This document shows positions 54,432 through 64,000 of a DNA stretch of 64,000 bases, in pieces. The translations under genes were made by a program, and so were the position numbers. The notes below the pieces were generated by a model. It searched no databases and was not told the DNA's origin. It saw nothing but the letters and a program-made list of their open reading frames with translations. Each line of letters opens with the position of its first letter. Positions within the stretch are counted from its first letter, which is position 1. The stretch is from Paracoccaceae bacterium (GTDB taxonomy: Bacteria > Pseudomonadota > Alphaproteobacteria > Rhodobacterales > Rhodobacteraceae): contig CACOXV010000005.1 of NCBI GenBank assembly GCA_902631295.1, forward strand, positions 1 to 64,000. The letters are read 5' to 3'.

Positions 54432-54451
54432 AGAGAGTAAGTCTCTCTATT
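54432..54451. terminator. Possible weak bidirectional terminator between convergent M20 and moaA genes
   Basis: AGAGAG-taagt-CTCTCT perfect 6-bp stem in a convergent intergenic gap. Confidence 0.4.
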
Positions 54452-55456
54452 TCATCCACCAGTATGGCTCATATGGCGAGACATCTGGCCATGAACCTTT
54501 TGTCGAGTATAATCGAAGTCATGACCTCTTGGTTTTTCAGCAATCGCAGACTGAATTGCAAGTTGGAGATGATCTTCATCGTTTGGTTTTTCTCTTATTG
54601 GGCGCCGTAAATCCGCTTTATCTTCCTGTCCTAGGCACATGTAAAGTTCCCCAGTACAAGTCAATCGAACTCTATTACAACTTTCACAAAAATTATGTGA
54701 CATAGGAGTAATAAACCCTATTTTTTGACCAGTTTCGTTAATCCTTACATATCTGGCTGGTCCTCCAGTACGTTCAGCCATGTCCGTAAGCGTGTATTCT
54801 TGCGCTAACGTTTTTCGTAACTCGCTCAAAGACCAATATTGCCCTATCCGTTGTTCCGACTCTAAATCGCCCATGGGCATAACTTCTATCCAGGTTAAAT
54901 CCATTCCCCGCTCATTACACCAAGAAACAATTTTAAATAGCTCATCTTCATTAAAGCCCTTTAAAGCAACGGTATTTATTTTTACTCGAAGCCCGGCTAC
55001 TTGGGCGGCTTCTATTCCCTCTAGAACTTGGGATAATCGACCCCAGCGGGTTATTTTAGCAAACTTTTCGTCGTCCAAGGTGTCTAAAGATATGTTTACC
55101 CGACGCACGCCTACTTGAAATAGTGCGTTAGCATATTTTTTAAGTTGAGATCCATTTGTAGTTAGGGTGAGTTCCTTGAGCTTTTGGTCCTTCAAATGAC
55201 GAGAAATCGATTGAAAAAAACTCATAATATTTCGTCTTACAAGCGGCTCCCCACCGGTAATACGGAGTTTCTCTACACCCATATTGATAAACGAAGAACA
55301 AAGAAAATCTAATTCTTCCAAAGTAAGAAGTTCTTTCTTGGGAAGAAAATTCATATTCTCGGTCATGCAATATAAGCATCTAAAGTCGCAGCGGTCTGTT
55401 ACTGAAACTCGCAAATAATTTATGGAGCGGTTAAATGGATCTATAAGTTTTTGCAT
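54452..55456 (-). CDS. moaA: GTP 3',8-cyclase MoaA
   Basis: 334 aa radical [24 protein letters not shown]-terminal [21 protein letters not shown]. Confidence 0.97.
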   Translation of the reverse strand: MQKLIDPFNRSINYLRVSVTDRCDFRCLYCMTENMNFLPKKELLTLEELDFLCSSFINMGVEKLRITGGEPLVRRNIMSFFQSISRHLKDQKLKELTLTTNGSQLKKYANALFQVGVRRVNISLDTLDDEKFAKITRWGRLSQVLEGIEAAQVAGLRVKINTVALKGFNEDELFKIVSWCNERGMDLTWIEVMPMGDLESEQRIGQYWSLSELRKTLAQEYTLTDMAERTGGPARYVRINETGQKIGFITPMSHNFCESCNRVRLTCTGELYMCLGQEDKADLRRPIREKPNDEDHLQLAIQSAIAEKPRGHDFDYTRQKVHGQMSRHMSHTGG

Positions 55457-55651
55457 AGTTATTGTAATTTATAATTAATAACTTTTATAGCAAGGCAAAT
55501 AATAGTTATACAAATTAAATAAACGTAAAAGCGCTGACTACAATATCTTACAATTATTCCCCTATTCAGCTTGTTTGATCAAAATTTTTAAATTAACCTT
55601 GAATTCTATACCAAATCTGTCATTTGTGATGTGGTATTAATTCTTTAAAAG

Positions 55652-55966
55652 GTGTTTAGTGTGTCCAAGACATTTATAAGTTCTGATATGTCCGTAGAGG
55701 GAGATATATCCAGCCAAGGCGATATTGAAGTCGATGGCAAAGTTAAAGGAAACCTATCTGGAGAGGAGATTTCTGTTTTGTCTTCCGGTTCAGTGGATGG
55801 CAGTATTTCTGGCACTTCGATAAATATTGATGGTAATGTGTCTGGTAAGATATCAGTTCAAGACCTGGCAGTAAACTCCACTGGCAAAGTGAGCGCAGAC
55901 GTTACGTATCAATCTATTGCAACTCAAAAGGGTGCTAGAATTGATGGAAAACTAAAGTCTAAGTAA
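55652..55966 (+). CDS. Bactofilin (polymer-forming cytoskeletal protein)
   Basis: 104 aa; repeated beta-helix pattern VEGDISSQGDIEVDGKVKGNLSGEEISV...GSVDGSI; GTG start. Confidence 0.88.
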   Translation: MFSVSKTFISSDMSVEGDISSQGDIEVDGKVKGNLSGEEISVLSSGSVDGSISGTSINIDGNVSGKISVQDLAVNSTGKVSADVTYQSIATQKGARIDGKLKSK

Positions 55967-56057
55967 ACCCGCACGATGTTAAATAATTAAATTACTCACA
56001 AAAACTGTTCCAGAATAAAGCTAAGAATGTTGGAAAGGCTCAGCTAGCATTAGAAAC

Positions 56058-58097
56058 CTAAGCCCGTCTTCGTCGTCGCCGGCCCAATTTCCCGTTTTTT
56101 TCGGATAAAGCGTTAAAAGAAGGGTTAGGAATTTGTACCAATTTATTTAGTTCTGTAAATGGGTCAGTCTTATGAGGTATGGCGTTAGCAGCTACAAAAT
56201 GCTCTTGGAACTTTGGTTCTACAGCGGTTTCTACTTTTGTAATTTTGCCTACTATTTCTTCGATACCAGCCCGTGCGTTTATGTTGCAAAGAGCAATTCT
56301 GGCACCAGTACCGGCAGCATTTCCGGCCGAGGTGACATTTTCAAGTGAGACATCAGGTATCATACCCAAAATCATTGCATGTTTAGACGAAATATGCGCC
56401 CCAAAGGCTCCTGCTAAAACAACTTTGTCAACACTATCAACACCCATTTCATCCATTAAGAGCTTTGCCCCAGCATATAATGCGGATTTTGCCAGTTGTA
56501 TTGCCCTGATGTCTCCTTGAGTAACTTGAATTGCAGGTTGAGATGCGTCGTTGCTATTGTGCAGTTGGTAAGAGTAAGTTCGCCCATTAGGTTTTGATCT
56601 TGGAGTTCCAGTTGCCTCAGGGCTTCCAATCAACCCACTTTCGTCGAGAAGTCCAGCAACTCGCATTTCTGCCACGGCTTCAATTATTCCGGAGCCACAT
56701 ATTCCTGTTATGCCAATTTTTTCTATACTGTCGTCAAAGCCAATTTCGTCTGACCATAGTTCAGATCCAATTACTTTAAACCTGGGCTCTTTGGAAATTG
56801 GGTCAATCTCCACTCTCTCTATTGCCCCAGGTGCGGCCCTCTGTCCTGAGCTGATCTGTGCACCTTCAAATGCTGGGCCAGTTGGAGATGAGCAGGCTAG
56901 TACCCGTTTTGTATTTCCCAACAATATTTCTGCATTAGTGCCAACATCAACAATTAGGACTAAATCTTCTGATTTATTCGGTTGTTCAGATAAAGCTACA
57001 GCAGCGGCATCTGCTCCAACATGACCAGCAATACATGGCAACAGGTATATTCGCGCATCATCAATCAATGACAACAAACTTAAATCTTTAGCATTTAGAT
57101 ATATTGACTGTGAAGTTGCTAAAGCAAATGGGGCCTGACCCAGCTCTGCCGGATCAATTCCAAGCAACAAATGGTGCATAACTGGATTGCAGACAAAAAC
57201 AGCCTCAAGTATATCTTCTTTATTTATACTAGCACTTTCTGCCAGATCTATGACTAATTTATCAATCGCTTTTCTGACTTCGGCGGTCATTGCCTCTGCT
57301 CCGTCTGCATTCATCATCGCGTAGCTGACACGGCTCATCAAATCCTCACCAAACCGGATTTGTGGATTCATAACTCCAGAACTTCCAATTACTTTTCCTG
57401 AACCTAAATCGGTTAAATGCGCTGCGATAGTAGTTGATCCCAAATCTATTGCTAACCCATAAATGCTGGCGTCATGGTAACCTGGCCAAATTTTTATAAT
57501 TCTTGAAATATTTTCGCTTGGAATCGAATTAACTGCCACAGTTACACTCCATTCGCCCTTGCGAAGAATGCTTTGGAGTTCTTTAACAATTGATAAACTA
57601 GCGTCTAGTTGATCTATCTTCCATTGTTCTGACAAAGCTGTTTTTAAGCGTTCTAGGTCACCCTTCGGTTCGTGCATGTCGGGTTTGAGAACCTCAACAT
57701 AATACAATTTTGTTGCAGGATTCATTTCGATATGTCGGGAGCTGGCAGCTTTTCTTATTACTTGCTTATGGACCTGACTTTCTGCTGGCACGTCCACGAC
57801 CAAATCACCTTGAATTTTTAGTTGACATCCCAATCTGCGATTAGGTTTTAAACCTCGCTTATCGTGATATCGTTGCTCGATTGCATTCCAAGTTGAAACT
57901 GCACTTTGATCTACTGAAACACCATGTTTTGGAAAATCTCCAAATGAAGGTGTTACTTGGCATTTACTGCAAATTCCTCTTCCGCCGCAAACACTATCTA
58001 AATCTACCCCAAGTTTTTGAGCGGCCTCCAATACGGGTGTTCCAGTCTCAAATTGCCCGCGTTTTCCAGATGGAGTGAATACTACCAAATGCTTCAT
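56058..58097 (-). CDS. ASKHA-domain corrinoid activation/regeneration protein (RamA/RACo-like, DUF4445)
   Basis: 679 aa; N-terminal 2Fe-2S CGGRGICSKCQV, AIDLGSTTIAAHL, GVMNPQIRFGEDLMSR, LAGAFGAHI. Confidence 0.88.
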   Translation of the reverse strand: MKHLVVFTPSGKRGQFETGTPVLEAAQKLGVDLDSVCGGRGICSKCQVTPSFGDFPKHGVSVDQSAVSTWNAIEQRYHDKRGLKPNRRLGCQLKIQGDLVVDVPAESQVHKQVIRKAASSRHIEMNPATKLYYVEVLKPDMHEPKGDLERLKTALSEQWKIDQLDASLSIVKELQSILRKGEWSVTVAVNSIPSENISRIIKIWPGYHDASIYGLAIDLGSTTIAAHLTDLGSGKVIGSSGVMNPQIRFGEDLMSRVSYAMMNADGAEAMTAEVRKAIDKLVIDLAESASINKEDILEAVFVCNPVMHHLLLGIDPAELGQAPFALATSQSIYLNAKDLSLLSLIDDARIYLLPCIAGHVGADAAAVALSEQPNKSEDLVLIVDVGTNAEILLGNTKRVLACSSPTGPAFEGAQISSGQRAAPGAIERVEIDPISKEPRFKVIGSELWSDEIGFDDSIEKIGITGICGSGIIEAVAEMRVAGLLDESGLIGSPEATGTPRSKPNGRTYSYQLHNSNDASQPAIQVTQGDIRAIQLAKSALYAGAKLLMDEMGVDSVDKVVLAGAFGAHISSKHAMILGMIPDVSLENVTSAGNAAGTGARIALCNINARAGIEEIVGKITKVETAVEPKFQEHFVAANAIPHKTDPFTELNKLVQIPNPSFNALSEKNGKLGRRRRRRA

Positions 58098-58216
58098 ATA
58101 TTTATCCCATAACCCTGAATAAAATTTAGCAAGAGCTGATTAGAGAAAAACTCTAAAATCGCCAATTTTTGGTTTATCAGCGCCAAATACGAAATTTTTA
58201 CATCTTTTTTTAATAA

Positions 58217-59794
<1,578 letters not shown>

Positions 59795-59796
59795 GT

Positions 59797-60969
59797 ATGA
59801 CCCCTGCAGCACAAGTTTTTTCAGCTAGTCAAATTTTGCAAGAAATCCTTGACGGTAAAAAGGCTAAGTCTTCGCTTAAGGAATGGAGTAAAACGAACAG
59901 ATATGCAGGTTCAAAAGATAGACGTGCAATCAGAGACTTTGTTTACGATAGTTTAAGAATAAAGCGTAGCGCTCTTTCTAAAATAAAGGCACCCCACTCT
60001 GGTCGAAATTGGGCAGTGGGGGTTCTTCTAGAGACAAATGAGGATTTAGAAAAATATTTCAACGATGAAACTTACGCAAGCCCTCGCTTAACGGAAAAAG
60101 AGAAGTTTGCGATACAAAAGGCTAAAGAATATAAAAGTCCACCTGACGTAGAATTTAATGTACCGGCTTTTCTTTGGCCGATATGGACGGCAGACCTGGG
60201 TGATGAGGCGGTAACTGTCGCGAAGACATTATGTCAGAGAGCTCCCGCATTTCTAAGAGTAAATATTCGAAAAACGACAATCGAAAAAGCGCAGACAATA
60301 TTGAGTGGAGACGGAATTCAGACTTTAAAGCATCCTTCCATAATAACGGCCCTAAGGGTCACCGAGGGTCAAAATAAAATAAAAAACTGTATGGCTTATA
60401 AAAATGGCTTTGTTGAAATTCAGGATGCATCTAGCCAAGCTAGTGTTATCGACTTGCCAAGAGACAGTAATCTAAAAATTTTAGATTATTGTTGTGGCTC
60501 TGGCGGCAAATCACTTGCTTTAGACGCATGGACCAAAGGAAAAATTTTTGCTTACGATATTTCTCCGAGTAGATCTTTTAATTTAAAAACCAGAGCAGAA
60601 AGATCAAATGCACAAATTACAGAGATTTGTAAGCCAATAAATGAAATGTTTGATGTAATATTTTGTGATGTTCCGTGCTCTGGAAGTGGATCATGGCGAA
60701 GAGATCCTGATGGAAAATGGAAATTAAATGCGCACAGCTGGCAGAATCTTTTAGACACACAAATTGAGGTCCTTAACGAAGCTAAAGAACTTGTAAAAAC
60801 AGATGGTATTTTAATTTATGCGACATGCTCTGTGTTGTTGAGTGAGAATTATAAGCAGCTCGAAAAATTTTGCTCAATAAATCCGGAATTTGAAATTGAA
60901 AAAGCTCACCAGTTCTTACCTTCGGATTTAGGAGATGGTTTTTTCTATGGATTTTTGAAAAAAAAATAA
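59797..60969 (+). CDS. RsmB/NOP-family RNA (cytosine-5) methyltransferase
   Basis: 390 aa; VEIQDASSQA, LDYCCGSGGKSLAL, CDVPCSGSGSWRRDPDGKW, YATCSVL. Confidence 0.92.
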   Translation: MTPAAQVFSASQILQEILDGKKAKSSLKEWSKTNRYAGSKDRRAIRDFVYDSLRIKRSALSKIKAPHSGRNWAVGVLLETNEDLEKYFNDETYASPRLTEKEKFAIQKAKEYKSPPDVEFNVPAFLWPIWTADLGDEAVTVAKTLCQRAPAFLRVNIRKTTIEKAQTILSGDGIQTLKHPSIITALRVTEGQNKIKNCMAYKNGFVEIQDASSQASVIDLPRDSNLKILDYCCGSGGKSLALDAWTKGKIFAYDISPSRSFNLKTRAERSNAQITEICKPINEMFDVIFCDVPCSGSGSWRRDPDGKWKLNAHSWQNLLDTQIEVLNEAKELVKTDGILIYATCSVLLSENYKQLEKFCSINPEFEIEKAHQFLPSDLGDGFFYGFLKKK

Positions 60970-61006
60970 AATTTTCTTGAAATGTTCTCATTTTGCCTCC
61001 ATAAGA

Positions 61007-61021
61007 GAACAATATAAGAAC
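61007..61021. promoter_or_regulatory. Alphaproteobacterial-type LexA (SOS) box upstream of recA
   Basis: GAAC-AATATAA-GAAC, reverse complement GTTC-N7-GTTC, about 50 bp upstream of the recA start. Confidence 0.75.
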
Positions 61022-61071
61022 AAACGAGTGATTGCTGTTTAGTATTCACTATGAAATAAAGAGGTATTAAC

Positions 61072-62136
61072 ATGGCAGAGCTTTTATCAATGAGCGACAA
61101 AAAAGACGATGACAGACAAAAAGCATTAGAAAGTGCTTTAAGCCAAATTGAACGACAATTTGGTAAAGGTTCAATTATGAAGCTTGGCGATGAAAACGCT
61201 ATTCAAGAAATTGAGGCTACATCAACAGGTTCGTTAGGCCTTGATATAGCATTAGGCATAGGTGGTTTGCCAAAGGGGCGTATTGTAGAAATTTATGGCC
61301 CTGAAAGCTCGGGCAAAACAACCCTTACATTGCATTGTGTTGCAGAAGAGCAGAAAAAGGGCGGAGTATGTGCATTTGTAGATGCAGAGCATGCTCTTGA
61401 TCCGCAGTATGCAAAAAAGTTGGGAGTGGACTTAGATGAGTTACTAATTTCGCAACCAGATACCGGTGAGCAAGCTCTTGAAATTACAGACACACTAGTG
61501 CGTTCTGGAGCAGTTAGTATGGTGGTTGTTGATTCTGTTGCCGCTCTTACGCCCAAGTCAGAACTCGAGGGTGACATGGGGGATCATAATGTAGGTGTGC
61601 AAGCACGTTTAATGAGCCAGGCTATGAGGAAGTTAACTGGATCAATAAGTAGATCAAATTGTATGGTAATTTTTATTAACCAAATTCGTATGAAAATTGG
61701 TGTAATGTTTGGTAGCCCAGAAACTACAACAGGTGGTAATGCTCTTAAATTCTATAGTTCTGTTCGGCTTGATATAAGGCGCATAGGTGCAATTAAAGAC
61801 AGAGATGAAGTAATTGGGAACGCTACTAGAGTTAAAGTAGTAAAAAATAAAGTGGCACCACCGTTCAAGCAAGTAGAGTTTGATATCATGTATGGTGAGG
61901 GTATTTCTAAAAATGGCGAGCTTTTGGATTTAGGAGTAAAGGCTGGTGTCGTGGAAAAATCAGGTGCTTGGTATAGCTACCAGGAAGAGCGTATTGGACA
62001 GGGAAGGGAAAATGCAAAAATTTTCTTAAAGGAAAACCCTAATATTGCACTCTCAATAGAAGATAAAATTCGAGCTGCTCATGGTTTAGATTTTGATGTG
62101 GACAATGATGTCGGTGGTGAAGTTTTAGAAGCTTAG
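61072..62136 (+). CDS. recA: Recombinase RecA
   Basis: 354 aa; [55 protein letters not shown]. Confidence 0.99.
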   Translation: MAELLSMSDKKDDDRQKALESALSQIERQFGKGSIMKLGDENAIQEIEATSTGSLGLDIALGIGGLPKGRIVEIYGPESSGKTTLTLHCVAEEQKKGGVCAFVDAEHALDPQYAKKLGVDLDELLISQPDTGEQALEITDTLVRSGAVSMVVVDSVAALTPKSELEGDMGDHNVGVQARLMSQAMRKLTGSISRSNCMVIFINQIRMKIGVMFGSPETTTGGNALKFYSSVRLDIRRIGAIKDRDEVIGNATRVKVVKNKVAPPFKQVEFDIMYGEGISKNGELLDLGVKAGVVEKSGAWYSYQEERIGQGRENAKIFLKENPNIALSIEDKIRAAHGLDFDVDNDVGGEVLEA

Positions 62137-62162
62137 ATTTTAAGTACTATATTTATTAACTA

Positions 62163-62188
62163 GGGTAGCAATTTTGCTGCCCTTTTTA
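62163..62188 (+). terminator. Rho-independent terminator of recA
   Basis: GGGTAGCA-attt-TGCTGCCC (one G-U pair) followed by ttttt, about 26 nt after the recA stop. Confidence 0.8.
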
Positions 62189-62259
62189 TTGTTTTACGTG
62201 TTCGTTATAGACAACAACCAAAGCAATCATTAGAGCTAAAAAAAATATGAGAAAATATA

Positions 62260-64000
62260 ATGCGCACGTTAAATGATATAAGGTCTACATTTCTAGATTA
62301 TTTTAAAAAGCAGGGACATGAAGTTGTTCAATCTAGTTCACTGGTCCCTCGAAATGATCCTACCTTAATGTTTGCTAATTCTGGAATGGTCCAGTTCAAA
62401 AATCTATTCACAGGAGTGGAGTCACGAGATTATAAGCGCGCTGTAACTGCCCAAAAGTGTGTTAGAGCAGGTGGAAAACACAACGATCTTGATAATGTTG
62501 GCTATACTGCTCGGCACCATACATTTTTTGAAATGCTTGGAAACTTTAGCTTTGGGGATTATTTTAAATCTGAGGCAATACCGTTTGCATGGGAACTTAT
62601 TACAAAAGAATTTGATATTCCAAAAGAACGTCTTCTCGTAACCGTTTATCATACTGATGAAGATGCGGCATTGCTTTGGAAAAAGGTGGCAGGGCTTTCT
62701 GACGACAAGATAATTCGGATTTCATCCAATGATAATTTTTGGATGATGGGACCTACGGGACCATGCGGCCCATGTACGGAAATATTTTTTGATCACGGGG
62801 AAAAGTATTGGGGCGGCCCACCAGGTTCGCCAGAAGAGGATGGCGATAGATTTGTGGAAATCTGGAACCTAGTATTTATGCAATATGAACAATTTAAAGA
62901 CGGTACAAGGAAAGATCTTCCTAATCAGTCTATTGACACAGGGATGGGCATCGAACGTGTCGCTGCGTTGCTTCAAGGTACAAACGATAACTATGAAACG
63001 GATCTTATAAGGGCTCTAATCGACGCTTCCGCAGAAGCAACGGGTTCAAAGTCAGATGGCGATAACTCAAACCATCACAGAGTTATAGCAGATCATTTGC
63101 GATCTACCTCTTTTTTAATTGCTGATGGAGTAATGCCCTCAAACGAGGGTCGCGGTTATGTTCTGAGGCGAATAATGAGGCGCGCGATGCGGCATGCGCA
63201 TCTTCTTGGTGCCAAGGATCCTATTATGCATCAACTGGTTCCATCGCTTGTTGGGCAAATGGGAGCTGCATATCCAGAATTAGGTTCGGCCAAAGAGTTG
63301 ATAGAAGAAACATTACTAAATGAAGAAACCAAATTTAAGCAAACTTTGGAGCGCGGATTAAAATTGCTAGATGAAGAGCTTGATGGATTACCTACCGAAA
63401 TTCCGTTTCCTGGGCAGATTGCTTTCAAGCTTTATGACACTTATGGTTTTCCCTTGGATTTAACTCAGGACGCTTTACGAGAGAAGGGCCGTGTAGTTGA
63501 TCAAGAGGCGTTTCAAATTGCTATGGATGAGCAAAAAAGAAAGGCGAGAGCCGCGTGGACTGGTTCTGGCGAAACGGCTGATACGGCAATATTTTTTGAT
63601 ATTGCTGATAAACATGGAGTTACCGATTTTCTTGGTTATGATACTGAGGTCGCACAGGCTCAACTTATTGCTATCGTTAAAGATGGTGCATTGATCGAAA
63701 GTGCAGGTAAGGGCGATAAAGTTCAGTTAATCTTCAATCAAACCCCATTTTATGGAGAAAGTGGGGGTCAAGTCGGAGATACCGGAAATATTAGATTTGA
63801 AAATGGTGAAGCAAATATTGTTGACACGAAGCGTTCCGTTGGTGTTTTTGTTCATTTTGCAGAAATTAACTCAGGAATATTATCTGTAAATGAAGCAGTG
63901 GAATTGGAAGTTGAGGAATTGCGTAGATCTTCCGTGCGTGCCAATCATTCGGCAACTCATTTGTTACATGAAGCACTAAGAAATAAGTTAGGCAACCATG
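62260..64000 (+). CDS. alaS: Alanyl-tRNA synthetase, 3' end outside window
   Basis: ATG at 62260 opens [48 protein letters not shown], open to the window edge; not in the ORF track. Confidence 0.96.
   Translation, partial: MRTLNDIRSTFLDYFKKQGHEVVQSSSLVPRNDPTLMFANSGMVQFKNLFTGVESRDYKRAVTAQKCVRAGGKHNDLDNVGYTARHHTFFEMLGNFSFGDYFKSEAIPFAWELITKEFDIPKERLLVTVYHTDEDAALLWKKVAGLSDDKIIRISSNDNFWMMGPTGPCGPCTEIFFDHGEKYWGGPPGSPEEDGDRFVEIWNLVFMQYEQFKDGTRKDLPNQSIDTGMGIERVAALLQGTNDNYETDLIRALIDASAEATGSKSDGDNSNHHRVIADHLRSTSFLIADGVMPSNEGRGYVLRRIMRRAMRHAHLLGAKDPIMHQLVPSLVGQMGAAYPELGSAKELIEETLLNEETKFKQTLERGLKLLDEELDGLPTEIPFPGQIAFKLYDTYGFPLDLTQDALREKGRVVDQEAFQIAMDEQKRKARAAWTGSGETADTAIFFDIADKHGVTDFLGYDTEVAQAQLIAIVKDGALIESAGKGDKVQLIFNQTPFYGESGGQVGDTGNIRFENGEANIVDTKRSVGVFVHFAEINSGILSVNEAVELEVEELRRSSVRANHSATHLLHEALRNKLGNH

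Noticed and set aside
56179-57024. 113 and 104 aa plus-strand ORFs
   Set aside because: Antisense to the RACo-like gene, no domain

Overview
The window is a low-GC, densely coded alphaproteobacterial chromosome segment. Gene order (aroA-cmk-rpsA-ihfB-lapA-trpF-trpB; bolA-DnaJ-cobS-cobT) suggests a pelagic Rhodobacterales-like organism; this is inferred, not searched. Most of it is housekeeping: valS, the his genes, bamD, recN, pepP, gatB, pepN, glcB, kynU, pntAB, an Opp/Dpp-type ABC system, moaA, bactofilin, guaB, recA and the start of alaS. The most interesting region is about 9.9-20.5 kb, where two divergent operons share a 239-bp intergenic region. The minus-strand operon encodes a SELENBP1/methanethiol-oxidase-like protein, a 2Fe-2S ferredoxin, a CoA-binding protein, a rhodanese and a thiolase. 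The plus-strand operon encodes a ThDP enzyme, a transthyretin/HIU-hydrolase-like protein, a DmdA-like (DMSP demethylase family) methyltransferase, a non-pyrrolysine MttB-family methyltransferase, a PanE-like reductase and a FAH-family hydrolase. A perfect 7-bp inverted repeat lies in the shared intergenic region. Together these suggest a catabolic pathway for a methylated sulfonium or quaternary-amine compound with methanethiol/sulfide handling. Its substrate cannot be deduced from sequence alone. Other points of interest are a frameshifted recN, an alphaproteobacterial LexA box upstream of recA, an MBL-fold protein with a degenerate zinc motif, a stand-alone corrinoid-reactivation-type ASKHA protein, and a strong GC-rich hairpin between the ABC binding-protein and permease genes.
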